Assembly (NCBI RefSeq): GCF_000026945.1
Contig: NC_012867.1
Span: forward strand, 558,001 to 622,000
From: Candida dubliniensis CD36
Lineage: Eukaryota; Ascomycota; Pichiomycetes; Serinales; Debaryomycetaceae
DNA: 64,000 nt
Direction of reading: 5' to 3'
Part shown: piece after piece, positions 35,463 through 47,392 of the stretch
Layout: every line of letters begins with the position of its first letter
How positions within the stretch are numbered: position 1 is the first letter of the stretch
Notes under the pieces: model-generated
Database searches by the model: none
Told to the model about the DNA's origin: nothing
What the model saw: the letters and a program-made list of their open reading frames with translations, nothing else
Translations under genes and position numbers: made by a program

Positions 35463-37579
35463 GCAAGTATAATAATAATAATAATAATAATGGCAGGGCT
35501 TATAACAAAGATAGACTTGTTTTGTTGTTATTGTTCGCCAAAAAAAAAAACCAATGTACTCTACGAATAAGCGATGAATAGAAACCCTTTCAATAACACA
35601 AATGTCAAAAAAAAAAAAAAAACATTAAACAAAGATGAGAGGGAGTTGGAGTTGGAGTTGGAGTTGGTTGTTTATCGTTTTCCATCTATACTTAAATCAG
35701 TTAGTTTGGTAGTTATATAATAATATAAACATACTTTTAAAGTTCCAAAAAAAAAAAAAAACAAAAAAAAAACATAAAGAATGAAAGAAAAACAAAAAAG
35801 GGGGTGGAGGGGTGGAGTGAAGAGGGATTCAAGAAGTTCTATCAGGGTTCTTATTGTATTAATCACTCTATTATTATTATTATTATTATTACTATTATTA
35901 TTACAACAATACAATACTTTTTGTTATTTCAAATTGTGTAAGTTAAGTTAAACTTCAATAAAAGCTTATATCAAATCATAATGGTAGCAGCAGCAGTAGT
36001 AGTAGTAGTTGCCATTATTACCAAGAAGGGGAGTTTAAGACAATCCCAAAAACCTAATATTAAATTGTTTACTTCGAAAATATATATAGAAATATATTAA
36101 TACGATTCTTGGTGGCTCTCACATTATATGAAGTAAATTCATTTTATTTGAGGGGGGGGGGGGGAGTCTAAAGAATCACGATTACTGGTAAAGGTATGAT
36201 TTACAATATTCAAGAGTTCATAACTATGACAGAAATTATTAATCATTACATATATGTATATTATTCCTAAGAAAGAGTTGTTCTCTAAAGGAGATCATAA
36301 CCAACTTACAATTCCTTTTTCAAGTTGTTGTTGTTGTTGTTGTTGTTGTTGTAAGAAAAGAGTTCTTACCTTGAACACTCTTTTCAGATCAATATCCAAT
36401 GTATCAACATTTGAGCTTCCAAAATCCAAACAATTGAAAAAAGGATTAAGAAAATGTGTTTCCTATGTTATAACAACTATTTATTTAATATACTTACTTA
36501 TTCAAAATGAATTTCTATCCATTCCCGGGGTTGTTTAGAAATAGAAGAACCAACAACTTGAAAGATTTTGGATCTACAACAACAACCCATCATTAACCAC
36601 CTCCACTACTATTGAAGTGCTCGGCAAGTATAACCGAATTTATTACACACTTGCCACCCGAAAATGTGCCGAATGAAAATAAAATAAAGATTGACAGTGG
36701 GATGTCTAACTTTGTGATTAAAAGCTTATTAAAATTCATCTTTAAATTGAATACTCTACTCTATGCAGGAAAGCGCACAAGCGGAATTATTTGATATTTG
36801 ATATTTGATATTTTATTATATACTGTGAGGTGTTGTATCTGTAGTTGAGACCAAACTAGCCAATCACACACAAATATACATACTTATACTATACTACCAG
36901 AAAGTGGTTAATGAAAGAAACATTAGAAGAAATGTATTAACTGGCTTTCCACCACCCCACCCCCCCTTCACTTCCGATCTTTGTGGAGCTAACATTTTTT
37001 GTAAAAAAAAATAAAAAAAAAAAAAAAAATTAAATTATGAATGCAGATAGTTATTATGCAAGATCAGCAACAAGATTGGATAGACAATTACAGATACATG
37101 TTATTCCCCCACCACCACCACATTAATACTAGAAATGAACACGTAATAGTATTAAAAATTATCTATAAATTTAAATCAGAGACAATAATTAAAAGTGGCG
37201 GTGTATCTAACATTATTGGTGGAGGTAAATATTTTAGTATTTTACTCCACGCCAAGAAGTATAGTACCAGTAGTAGTAGTAGATCTCATCATCACAACAA
37301 CAACTGCAACAACAACAACAACAACAACAACAACGATATAGATGCACTATGGATTAACCAGTTTATCGTCTTCTTCAAAATGTCAAAATTCTGATTTTTA
37401 GTTTAGAAATCTTACTTAACGGTAAAGATTAAAAACGTAATGGAGTTTATTATTTGATGAGTTGTGGTAATTCTAGACTGTGATCATTAACACTTTGGCA
37501 AGATAAAAGAATTGCAAATGCAAATGTAAATGTAAATGCAAATGCAAATAGTAGTAATAGTAGTAGCAGTAGTAGTAGC

Positions 37580-37610
<31 letters not shown>

Positions 37611-40078
37611 ATATCAACTTGATTTATTTACACTACTAAATTATTAATAGTGCATATATAAATTTAGTATCTGTATAATGGGATAAATAAAACATATATT
37701 ATACATATGTATGGTTACTTAAATTAGAAACTGTTGTATGCGTCTGTAATTTTTTTTGTGGATTTAAATTAAAAAATAATATTTAACACTTTATACATTA
37801 AATCCAATTCATGCAGTTTGTGATAATAATAGTAATGCCGATCTTCAGTCTGATCAGCCCAATCCAAGCCAAGCCAAACCAAACCAAACCTTAACCACAA
37901 TTTGAAAAGATATGAAACTTCAATGTACACCAGAAATAAAATACAAATTCAAAAGTAGTATTAACCAATAATATCAATTTACAACGAATTTCACAAAACA
38001 AGACAACAAAACAGAATGATCAGGCATGTATGTATTCATATGTATTCATGTATCATTCTCATACAATTATATAAACCTTTAATTATCAGGATTAACCGAT
38101 ATTTGCATTATTCCTATTGTCTTTATTTGTGTTTTATTGTAAACGTTACATCTAAACAATAAATGAATTCATACTCTCCAAAAACTCCGCAAATACCAAC
38201 AAGACAGATTAGGTAACTGAATCCGATGAGAAAAATATCAATTGTACTTCATGTATCATGTATACCCCAGGTACATACATACATACATACATACAAAGCT
38301 TTGGTGCCATAAACGCGCTACCATACACCCATGGTTACTATTACGGCCATGGTTTTTATCTACATTAATTTTATAAAACTTACAACCTTCGTCAAATTTT
38401 CAAACAAAATGAGATCTAGATTTCAAATCACAAATTACTTTTGTTATTATTGAACAGAAAAAAAAAAAAAAAAAAAAAAAAAGAAAGAAAAATCAGGTTA
38501 TTAGGATCATACGATATCTTTTGCAATACCCGATTCATAACCGATCAAAAATATTCGTCTTCATTAATACCCTTCATCGTAGATACAACCAAAAAAAAAA
38601 AAAGAACATTAAGAAATAATTAAAGGCATTTTTTCAATTCTTTCAAGAGATGATACGAAAACCTGGAATGCAATATTCTTTTTTTTTAAAAAAATAGAGA
38701 AGTGTGTGTGTGTGGCGGGGGGGGGAATCAAGAATAAACAACAACAACAATTCATGAAAAAAAAAAAAAAAAGCAAGAAAGAAAGAACTCTCCTTAAAAA
38801 ACATTTACAATAATAATGTAAAAAGAAGAAGGTTATAGTTTCTTTCTTTCTTGAAGATCAATGTGAATCAATTATTCTTATTTGTCCCATCATCTCCAAC
38901 CATCTACTTGTTTAAATTGATTTTGGTTTGTTCAAGATAGAAGAAAGAACCAAAAAGGGGGAGGGGAGGGGAGGGCAAGGAAGGAAGTAGAAGAAGAAGA
39001 AGAAGAAGGAGGAAGAAAAGACAATTGGTTCATTGAATTTGGTTCTTCAAACTAAAAACAAAAAACAAAAAAAAAAAAAGAAAACAATTTGATGAAATAC
39101 AAAACCAACAATCCACAATCCATAATCCATAATCCACAATAATACTAATTGAGCTCTCTATTCTTTTTCATTTGATTTTATTGGTGACCATAATAATAAT
39201 AATAACAATAATAATAACAATAATGGTATTTTCACAATACTGTTACAATCAATAGTTCTATTTTCATATATTAATATGTTACCCTCGTATCTTTTCTTTT
39301 ATTTTGTACTACAATTAGTATTATTATTATTTTCTGCTACTAATATTATCAAATCCGGTTAAATGTTTTTCCATAAACCAATTACAAAATAATATTATTC
39401 TCTTTTTTTTTTGGGGGGCCCTATGCAGGATCGTCAAAATATTCCATTTGGTAGCACCTAGGAAAACTTATTTCATCAATTTAAAATAAATCTTTTTTGA
39501 TATATAAAGGTTAACAACAACAACAACAAATTATAAATAATGTATTGATTGATTGGAATTGATGAATTTATATTAGGGTGGATCATCAGGTACAATGATA
39601 ATGATAATGATAATGATATTGTTTCAATTATAATGAGGTTATCTATGAAAGGGAAGATTGTACTTTACCTTTTTTACAAAGATTTACAATTACAATTTAC
39701 TGAAATAATTTGCAAGATATAAATATTTCAATTTTTTAATTTATAATTTTTAATATTAAATGATATTGTACATACTTACCAATAGTTTTGAAAGATGAAG
39801 GGGGTAAGGGGGTATCGTTTTTGTTTGACAACAAATTATACTTTTTTGTAAATTTGATAATTATCCAAATCAACAAAAAACTGATACTCTTTCATTCATT
39901 CTACTATCATTGCTATAAAATAAATAAATGAATAAATAAATAAATAAATAATAATACTATCACAAAATTTTTGTTTCTTAAAAAATTTCAAGCCTTTTTT
40001 CCTTAAAAACTCTTACCAAAAATAAAAAGTCAGAATAATAAATATAATCCAATTACATCAATGATTATTTCTCTTATT
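33826..40078. other. 6.2-kb gap between convergent genes, no convincing gene
   Basis: RFG1 (+) and DRE2 (-) converge, so no promoter is needed here, yet 6.2 kb separates them. Much is microsatellite: a 16-base G run at 34212-34227, an A run near 34289-34321, GAGT repeats near 34366-34392, CAT/ATC trinucleotides near 34510-34542, and AGT trinucleotides near 37549-37609. More complex sequence lies around 36.2-38.4 kb. Small ORFs at 36254-36538, 36612-36794 and 37041-37394 (+) contain some non-repetitive residues but also Cys, Ser or Asn runs, and I recognise none. Candidates are a decayed gene, an unannotated RNA, or a long RFG1 3' region. Confidence 0.5.
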
Positions 40079-41236
40079 TTAAATATCTTCACCAAATCCA
40101 TCTAATTTAACAACTTCACCTGGTTTAAATGGTGGTAATCCTAAATAAGGACATCCATCACATCTAAATGCATCACCAAGAGCACACAGTCCACAACCAC
40201 CAGTTTTACCTTGTACTGTGAAATCTATTTCTGATAAATCTTCTTCAGTAAATTTAATTTTCTTTTGGCTTTGTTGTTTTAATCTTTCTTCAATTTTAAT
40301 AGCTTCTAAAGTTGCTGATTGAGCTAATTTACCTAAAATTTGATCTTGTAAATTTTGTTGATTTGAAACTTCTAATTCTTCTAATTCTTTTAATCCACAA
40401 GTACAATCTTTACAAGCTTTCTTTCTTTTTTTACCACCATTTAATGATAATTCACATTTTCTTGGAGTAATTAATTTATCCGAAAATGATTGTTCGCCAT
40501 TATTATTGTTATTGTTATTGTGATTATTATATTTGAGTAAATCATTTTCATCTATAAGTTCATCATCATCTTCTTCTTCTTCATTGGCATTATCAGATAA
40601 CGATCCATCAGAACTATTTTCATCATCACTACTGAAATAAGTTAATTTTGTTTCAACCAATTTTCTTTTGTTATTAGTTATATTATCAATTTCTTGTGGA
40701 ACATTAATAGTCATGTCATTTTTATTTAGTTTTTTAAATAAAGGTAATGATTTTTTAGTATTATTAGTTGTTTTCTTTTTCAATAATGTCACCACTGGTT
40801 CATCAACTGGTATTGGTTTAACCCATACATAAACTGTTCCCTCATTCAAACCTGATTGTTGTTCTTGTTGTTCTTGTTCTTCTTCTTCTATTATAAATCC
40901 TGTCATTAAAACATCTAAATTTTGATCTAAAGGTAAATCACCTTTAAATTTCCCATTTGATTTTAATAATTTATAAATTAATTGCATTAACAGAATAGGA
41001 ATTTCTCTATATTGAGGTTCATCATTAGGATTAATATATATTATTTCATCATAATAATCATTTGGTAATTCAATCACTCCTTTAGTGATTCTATCAATTA
41101 TTTGTTGATTAATATTTATTGAATTGATATCATTATTATGTGATTGATAAATTTTCAGTTTGATTTGTTCTACTGAATGGGCATCAGTAACTACAGTTGG
41201 ATGAAGTAATAATAAAATATTAATCAGCGATGTCAT
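40079..41236 (-). CDS. DRE2: Fe-S cluster assembly protein Dre2 (anamorsin/CIAPIN1)
   Basis: An essential electron carrier of the cytosolic iron-sulfur assembly pathway, working with the diflavin reductase Tah18. The 385-residue protein has an N-terminal methyltransferase-like domain (to about residue 160), a linker with acidic, Asn and Lys runs, and the C-terminal CIAPIN1 domain. There, a CX12-CXXCXC motif within CELSLNGG...CKDCTCG binds a [2Fe-2S] cluster, and the CX2CX7CX2C motif [15 protein letters not shown] is the second cluster site. The end [12 protein letters not shown] is typical. Family length in Saccharomyces is about 350. All eight cluster cysteines are visible. Confidence 0.95.
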   Translation of the reverse strand: MTSLINILLLLHPTVVTDAHSVEQIKLKIYQSHNNDINSININQQIIDRITKGVIELPNDYYDEIIYINPNDEPQYREIPILLMQLIYKLLKSNGKFKGDLPLDQNLDVLMTGFIIEEEEQEQQEQQSGLNEGTVYVWVKPIPVDEPVVTLLKKKTTNNTKKSLPLFKKLNKNDMTINVPQEIDNITNNKRKLVETKLTYFSSDDENSSDGSLSDNANEEEEDDDELIDENDLLKYNNHNNNNNNNGEQSFSDKLITPRKCELSLNGGKKRKKACKDCTCGLKELEELEVSNQQNLQDQILGKLAQSATLEAIKIEERLKQQSQKKIKFTEEDLSEIDFTVQGKTGGCGLCALGDAFRCDGCPYLGLPPFKPGEVVKLDGFGEDI

Positions 41237-42482
41237 TAGTGCCTGTGTGTGTGTGTGTGTGTGTTTACTTGAATATTAAAGATTAGTCTTGAAGTAATAA
41301 ATAAATAATGAGTTTGGAAAAAACTAGATGATATATATATATATATATATGTATAGATGATTGATTGATTGATTGATTGATTAATATATATTTCAAGAAT
41401 CAAAATAGGGCGGACGTGTTAGATTAGTAATCGGAATGGGACGTAGTGTGAAAAAAACTTTTTTTTTTTTTTCTTATCCTCTGATCACAATTACACGACC
41501 ATACTATAAAAAGTTTCTTTTTTTTCAGCTTACACACGACCATAATAATCTCCAAATGACTCCTCCGATGATCGGATGACAATTAGTCAATTTACTATTC
41601 GTTATAAATTGATTATTAACCAACCAGATAGTATTTGATTATTATTTATAAGGAAATCAATCTTTAAAACTCATCTGATGATGATGATAATGATGACTAA
41701 GAAATTACTTTTTATTTTTTCTGGAAAATTCCCAGTTTATTTTCCTTAAGCCAATCACTATTCCCGGGAATTTTTTTACTCTTTTAACTTGATCTCGTAT
41801 TTATTCAAAAGTAATTTATACAATTACCATTTAATCTTGCTCTTCAATATATATATATATATATATATATTTATGTATATCAACTAAATTAGTTTCACTT
41901 TCAACTTCTTGTTTAAGAGTTTCTTTTTTTTTTTTTTTTTTGATATATGTCAAGATAAAGGTGGTTATTCTTCAATATCCGCCAGATGATTAATTAGATG
42001 GCATCTACCAAAGTCTGCATTCTCTGTTGATACTAGCTAAATTAAAGAACTAACGGGTATAAATTATTCCCGTGAAAAAGAATACCGCCCCTCAACCATA
42101 ACCATAACTTCAATTCATACAAATATTCACTGTTATATGCTTAAAGTATTTGTATGTTGATTTGATTGTAGACAGTTTTGGTATATTTTAAATTAGACGA
42201 TAAATAGGGTTTTAGAACTACATTTATCATTCGGAATTATATTTTTCATTTATATTTATCTATTTGCTTGTTTGTTGACCAAGTTTAAAATCTCATCTTA
42301 TTGTTTTAATAAGTATAATTATCCATTGTGTGTTCGTCCTATCGTCCGGTGTTTATCTTCTCTTTAGATCTCAATCTCAAATTGGATTCGTGTTACAATT
42401 ATTAGTGTTACACATTTATTATTAATTAATACATTATATTATAAATATTATAAAATTATACATTGTCTTTATTTTTTTTTGT
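41237..42482. other. Upstream region of DRE2, repeat-rich
   Basis: No gene is seen. A GT repeat lies just upstream of DRE2 (41246-41263), AT runs near 41331-41350 and 41848-41870, and a GATT tetramer repeat near 41360-41382. An imperfect inverted pair GAAAATTCCCAG / CCCGGGAATTTTT occurs near 41722-41777. The right part should hold the 3' untranslated region of the next gene. Confidence 0.55.
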
Positions 42483-43760
42483 TTATTCTTTATCATCCTC
42501 GGTTTCATCTTCAGTATCATCACCATCATCACCACCAGCAGCAGTATGTAATTTAACTAATGAAAATGCTGCTTCTGTTTCATCTTTCGTACTATAAGAA
42601 TCATTCCTACTATGCTTAGTACGGTTCTTGAAATTTAATGTCCTAGCAGCTGCAGCATCAGCAGCATCAGTAGTAGATGTAGAAGCAGGTCTCTCATTAT
42701 CTTTATTATTGTTAACACCTGAATGTCTGTTTTTTTGAATTATTTTTCTTATAGCATCTTTAGCTGATATTTCTTCATCATTAGGTTCAATTATTAATTT
42801 TGTTGGTGAAGATTGTGGTGGCAAATATACTGGTGATATTGAGGTTGTCACTGGTGTAGAAGATAATGACCATGATGGGGGAATTTGATTTTCTCGAATT
42901 TGGTTTGGATTTTGATTTTGTTGTTCATTTGATGTTAATGGTGTAAATTTAGGTTGTGGAGGAGGTGGTGGTAGTTTATGTTGTGAGAATTGCAGTTGTG
43001 GTCTTGGTGGTGAAAATTGTAAATTCACATTTGCTGACCATGAATGTCGACTTGATTTTAAATTAGGTGATTTATTAATATTAGATAGGCTGTTATTACT
43101 GTTATCACTTATTGATTGTCCATTCCCACTATTTATAATCCCATTCATATACCTATTATGAGCACTATTCTGATTATTAAGCATTACAGAATTTAAAGTA
43201 TCATATAATCGTTTAGCAGAATGGAATTGTGGTGTCCTTTGTAATTTCAATCGTCTTGCCTCTTCATCTTCATTACCTCCACCACCACTACCAACAGGAG
43301 TATAACCACTATGACCTTGGTCTTCATCATCATCATCATCATCATCATCTCGTTCAACAATACCATATCGTTTCAGCCGTTGTTCAGGGGAATCATTATC
43401 TTCATTTCTAGGGGTTCTTAATGCTACCCCATAAGGAGATTTACCCACTGGTGATTCAAATATCCCATAACTTCGACGTTTACTCGATGGCGTATACGGT
43501 AGGGATGGTACATGAGAATCCAAATTTGATTCTTTATCTTTTACCCCTGACACCTGTTGTTGTTGTTGTTGTTGTTCCTGGTCAGGGGTACTTAAAAATG
43601 AAGATGACAGTCGTTTAGTTTGTCGATGGAAAAATGTTGTTTGAGGTTTTTGTGGTGATGGAGGAGTGGTTGGTTGTGGAGGTGGTTCTTGTACGACAAT
43701 TGGAAGTGCTTTTTGTGCTTTTGGTGATGACACAGGGGTTGTTGGTTTGCTCAAACTCAT
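42483..43760 (-). CDS. Unrecognised disordered protein rich in Ser-Pro/Thr-Pro sites
   Basis: I do not recognise this 425-residue protein. It is predicted almost fully disordered, with proline-rich, Gln, acidic (DDDDDDDD near residue 140) and Asn-rich stretches, and ends in an acidic tail TEDETEDDKE. About fifteen Ser-Pro or Thr-Pro pairs are spread along it, several followed by basic residues (SSPKAQK, TPSSKRRS, SPEQRLKR), so regulation by a cyclin-dependent kinase is a reasonable guess. More conserved-looking short segments are RRSYGIFESPVGKSPYG near residue 89 and RTPQFHSAKRLYDTLNSV near 175. It resembles cell-cycle adaptor proteins such as Whi5, Nrm1 or Stb1 in composition only; I cannot see their defining motifs. 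It is divergent from NDC80, 1.3 kb away. Confidence 0.7.
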   Translation of the reverse strand: MSLSKPTTPVSSPKAQKALPIVVQEPPPQPTTPPSPQKPQTTFFHRQTKRLSSSFLSTPDQEQQQQQQQVSGVKDKESNLDSHVPSLPYTPSSKRRSYGIFESPVGKSPYGVALRTPRNEDNDSPEQRLKRYGIVERDDDDDDDDEDQGHSGYTPVGSGGGGNEDEEARRLKLQRTPQFHSAKRLYDTLNSVMLNNQNSAHNRYMNGIINSGNGQSISDNSNNSLSNINKSPNLKSSRHSWSANVNLQFSPPRPQLQFSQHKLPPPPPQPKFTPLTSNEQQNQNPNQIRENQIPPSWSLSSTPVTTSISPVYLPPQSSPTKLIIEPNDEEISAKDAIRKIIQKNRHSGVNNNKDNERPASTSTTDAADAAAARTLNFKNRTKHSRNDSYSTKDETEAAFSLVKLHTAAGGDDGDDTEDETEDDKE

Positions 43761-45097
43761 AACTAAACTGTGCTTGTGTGTTTGTTAATAATATCTAGTG
43801 TCAGTAGTGTCTTATCTTTCTCTTTCGTCCTATTTAAATCAAAGGAAATAATAAGGTTAAGTCTTGAGCTTGGGAATGGATGTAGGTGAAGTGTTAAGTA
43901 GGATTAGAAAAGAAAAATGTTGATAATAATTTAAAAACAAATTTGAACAAACAAAACAACGCCAAAAAAAAAAAAAAAAAAAGAAATAAGAGAGAACAAA
44001 AGAAAAAAAAAAATGTCTCCTGTGAAAGAAACAACTGAACAACTACAACAACAACTCATTAATTATTACTTCTATTTCATTTTTCAAACACAATTGATAT
44101 TAACACTAGCACTAATTGATATAATGTAAACGTACTTAAAGCTTTCAGTTAACATGTTGTCTGACTGATATATATTAAGAAGATGGACATATATTTGGAA
44201 CGTCAGATGCCGTGGCATAACAACACCAGCATTCCAGAATACTTGTGAGTGAGTGAGTGTGTGTGTGTGTTGTATCACATGTGGGCGTGTCCACTTGCCA
44301 TAAAAAGAACCAGAAAAGATCAACGACATTTTCTTGTGTCTCATTATCCATGTCGCACAATCTATTGTAATGTTGCGGTGTGTTTCAATTCCTTCTCAAC
44401 GTATGAATCTTGAAAATTTGATATATCAAAATTCCAATTTTGGGGTTATCTCGTAAAATAAGATATTGGTAGATATAGTAGCATAATTTTGCTAAATAAT
44501 GATAGTTTGAAGAGTAACTAAAGAAAATTGCGAGCTACCATATAATAAACATGAATCGTGTCACGTGCATGGTGTATACCAATTGGTAGTTCTTAAGTGG
44601 GAGCGACATTAATTAAGGGATGCGACATTTTTATAAGTGCGACAAAATTCAAAGCTCAAAGAAAAAAAAAACATTCCTCCCCAAAAAACCAAAAAAAGCA
44701 AAAAAAAAAAAAAAATTGAATGAGAAAATGTAAACAAATAAAATCAAGATACTCTACAAACCCTCAAACCATTTGTTCCTGCTCCTCAACAGTTACAGTT
44801 ATTGTGCGTGTATCTTTATTATTTCTACCATATACAGTTGGTTTCAGTTATTATTGTTATTGTGAATTATTGAATTGAAAGAGTATTATTTGTGTTTTTT
44901 ATTTTCTTCCTGTTACCCAATACCAAGAATTAATTACAAGATATATACCACACATTAAGGGCAATTGTGTACAACCATCACAACAACTGCATGTTGATTG
45001 ATTACAAGAATAGAAAAAGTATTCAATTTTTATTATTATTATCAACGAGAACGACAGCCACAGTAAAAAAGCATTCGATCAGTATTAGAGTTTATCA
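43761..45097. promoter_or_regulatory. Divergent promoter between the Ser/Thr-Pro-rich gene and NDC80
   Basis: The 1.3-kb region has no supported ORF. A GTCACGTG element (44560-44567), the consensus type bound by Cbf1-like bHLH factors, is followed by three GCGACA motifs at 44603-44608, 44622-44627 and 44639-44644. A TG repeat lies near 44257-44269 and a CACACA-type complement occurs in reverse reading. Functional roles are inferred from motif form only. Confidence 0.5.
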
Positions 45098-47392
45098 ATG
45101 AGTCAAGCATCAAATCCAATATACGGATTGAGAAGAAATAATGGATTTGTTGGAAGTTCTAACTCTGCTGCCACTAACAACAACAACAACAACGTTAACA
45201 ATCATAATGGTAATAGAATTTCTTTAGGGTCAGCTACTAGAACATCATCAATAATATCTAATAATCTCCCATTCAGACAATCATTATTACATGGGAATTA
45301 TGAAAATGCAATCAATACCCCTTCGACTTCACAACAACAATCTCAACAAGGGATACTGACTCTGCAAACGAAAAGAAGATCAACATTATTATCAACACCA
45401 GCAACTACAACTAAACGAAGACAAAGTATGATAGGTAGTAACTTGCAACAACAACAACAACAACAATATGGATCTACTGCTTTTCGACATTCAACTCAAC
45501 CTTCATCAACATCAATGAATTCTCAATTCAATCAAGCATTACAGCGTGTATCTCCATATTATAATCCAGCATCATATTCATCACAAACACCATCTTCCCA
45601 ACCTTCATCACAACAGCAGCAACTGCAACAATCAGTAATACCAACATCTGCATCATCCTCTCAACAACAGCAACAATCAATGGACCCTCGACCTTTAAAA
45701 GATAAAAAATATCAAGAACTCATACAAAAGGAAATCATTCGATATTTAATTGATTATAAATTTGAAATTAAAACCAATATTGCCTTGACAGAAAATATTT
45801 TAAAACTGCCTACACAAAAGAATTTTAATGCCATATTTAAATTTTTATATAATCAACTTGACCCTAATTATATTTTTATTAAACTGTCAATTGAACAAGA
45901 AATTGTTACATTATTGAAATTATTAAATTATCCTTATATGCATACAATTACTCGATCACATTTTAGTGCTGTTGGAGGTAATAATTGGCCAACATTTTTA
46001 GGAATATTATATTGGTTAGTGGAATTGAATTTATCATTACTGACTTTAAATGATGATGATTTTTTAGCAGATGATGATTTTGATAAAATATTCATTGAAT
46101 ATATTTGGAAATCATATAGTTTGTTTATTAATGATGAAGAAGAGGATGAAGAATCCAATGGTGGAGATAAGTTTTATAATGATATGAAAATTAAATTTGA
46201 TCAATTACAAGAAAAATTAAATCAAGAATTAAATAATGTTGAACAACAACATGAAAATTTAATTAATAAATATCATGAATTAAATAATCAATTGAAAATT
46301 CGTGATGATGCTCTTAAAAAAACTGTGGCATTAGAAGAAGATTATATGAAATTAAAATCATATAATCAAAATGTTGAAAAAATGATGCCGGAATGGAATA
46401 AAAAATTGGAACAATTACTGAATGAAGTAATATCATATGAAGAACAAATGAATAAATTACAAGATCAGAAAAAATCAATTGAAATAGATTTACAACAACG
46501 AGGAATATCAATTGATAAAGTCAATGAATTATATATTAAACGAGATCAATTATCAAAATCAATTGAAACCATGTCTAATAAAATTGATGATTTAAAAGAA
46601 AAATTACTGGGGAGATCATATGATTTAGAAAAAAATTTTGATAATTTAGAATCTCTAACTAATCAATATAATGAGATTACTAATAAATTCAATTATTATT
46701 ACTATCAACAGCAGCAGCAACAACAACAACAACAAACGCAACAATCACAACAACCCAATAATGACAATCAATTGATACCACAATTTGGATTAAAATTAGA
46801 TGAGAATATTAAAACCACTTATGAACAACAATTTACTCGAGATGAAATATTTATAAATATCAATGTTAAACAAGAACGAACAAATTTATTAAATTTCCGT
46901 AATGAATTAGATCATCAAATATTAAATGATCGATCATTAGCTATGAAATTTAATGAAAAATGTGATATTGAACAAGATAAAATTAAAGATCAACAATCAA
47001 TAATTGAAGAATTAAAAATTCAAGATTCTTTAATGAAACGGAAATTGGATGATTTAAAACAACAAATATTTCAAATTCAAAGTGAATTTAATAGTCAAAT
47101 TGAATCATTAGATCAACAAATTAGAGAAACTAAATCAAATATTCAATCAGATATTTTACAATTAGAACGAAAATTACGTGATGTTAATTTAAATAAAAGT
47201 TTAATTCAAGAACAATTAATTGGTAAACGACAAAAAATTGATGAAGATGTAATTAATTTGACTTCATTTATATTAAAATTTAAAACTAATATTCAAGAAA
47301 AATTAATTAATATTGCTGATATTGTTCAAGATCAATTGAAAAAGGAACAACAACAACAACAACAGCAACAAGAGCAGCAAGAACTTGAGTGA
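45098..47392 (+). CDS. NDC80: Kinetochore protein Ndc80 (Hec1)
   Basis: The microtubule-binding subunit of the Ndc80 complex at the outer kinetochore. Of 764 residues, the first ~195 form a basic, Ser/Gln-rich disordered tail (target of Aurora-type phosphorylation in other species; RRSTLLSTP and KRRQSMIG fit). A calponin-homology domain follows at about 200-320: DPRPLKDKKYQELIQKEI, PTQKNFNAIFKFLYNQLDP, NNWPTFLGILYWLVEL. From about 355 to 755 it is long coiled coil with a polyglutamine interruption near 540, probably in the loop. The CTG at 45806-45808 precedes PTQK; serine there would fit the common SPT pattern of the family and supports CTG-Ser decoding. Length slightly exceeds the Saccharomyces protein (691). 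Confidence 0.92.
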   Translation: MSQASNPIYGLRRNNGFVGSSNSAATNNNNNNVNNHNGNRISLGSATRTSSIISNNLPFRQSLLHGNYENAINTPSTSQQQSQQGILTLQTKRRSTLLSTPATTTKRRQSMIGSNLQQQQQQQYGSTAFRHSTQPSSTSMNSQFNQALQRVSPYYNPASYSSQTPSSQPSSQQQQLQQSVIPTSASSSQQQQQSMDPRPLKDKKYQELIQKEIIRYLIDYKFEIKTNIALTENILKLPTQKNFNAIFKFLYNQLDPNYIFIKLSIEQEIVTLLKLLNYPYMHTITRSHFSAVGGNNWPTFLGILYWLVELNLSLLTLNDDDFLADDDFDKIFIEYIWKSYSLFINDEEEDEESNGGDKFYNDMKIKFDQLQEKLNQELNNVEQQHENLINKYHELNNQLKIRDDALKKTVALEEDYMKLKSYNQNVEKMMPEWNKKLEQLLNEVISYEEQMNKLQDQKKSIEIDLQQRGISIDKVNELYIKRDQLSKSIETMSNKIDDLKEKLLGRSYDLEKNFDNLESLTNQYNEITNKFNYYYYQQQQQQQQQQTQQSQQPNNDNQLIPQFGLKLDENIKTTYEQQFTRDEIFININVKQERTNLLNFRNELDHQILNDRSLAMKFNEKCDIEQDKIKDQQSIIEELKIQDSLMKRKLDDLKQQIFQIQSEFNSQIESLDQQIRETKSNIQSDILQLERKLRDVNLNKSLIQEQLIGKRQKIDEDVINLTSFILKFKTNIQEKLINIADIVQDQLKKEQQQQQQQQEQQELE

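Noticed and set aside
36254..37394. Three ORFs downstream of RFG1 as genes
   Set aside because: They contain Cys, Ser, His and Asn runs, no recognisable domain, and are shorter than 120 residues; kept only as a region worth testing.
41722..41777. CCCGGGAA inverted pair as a second transposon end
   Set aside because: It shares only the short CCGGGAA word with the 10.3/12.3-kb ends and has no transposase nearby.
43229..43618. Plus-strand frames within the Ser/Thr-Pro-rich gene
   Set aside because: They are antisense shadows made of His and Val runs from GAT, CAC and GGT repeats.
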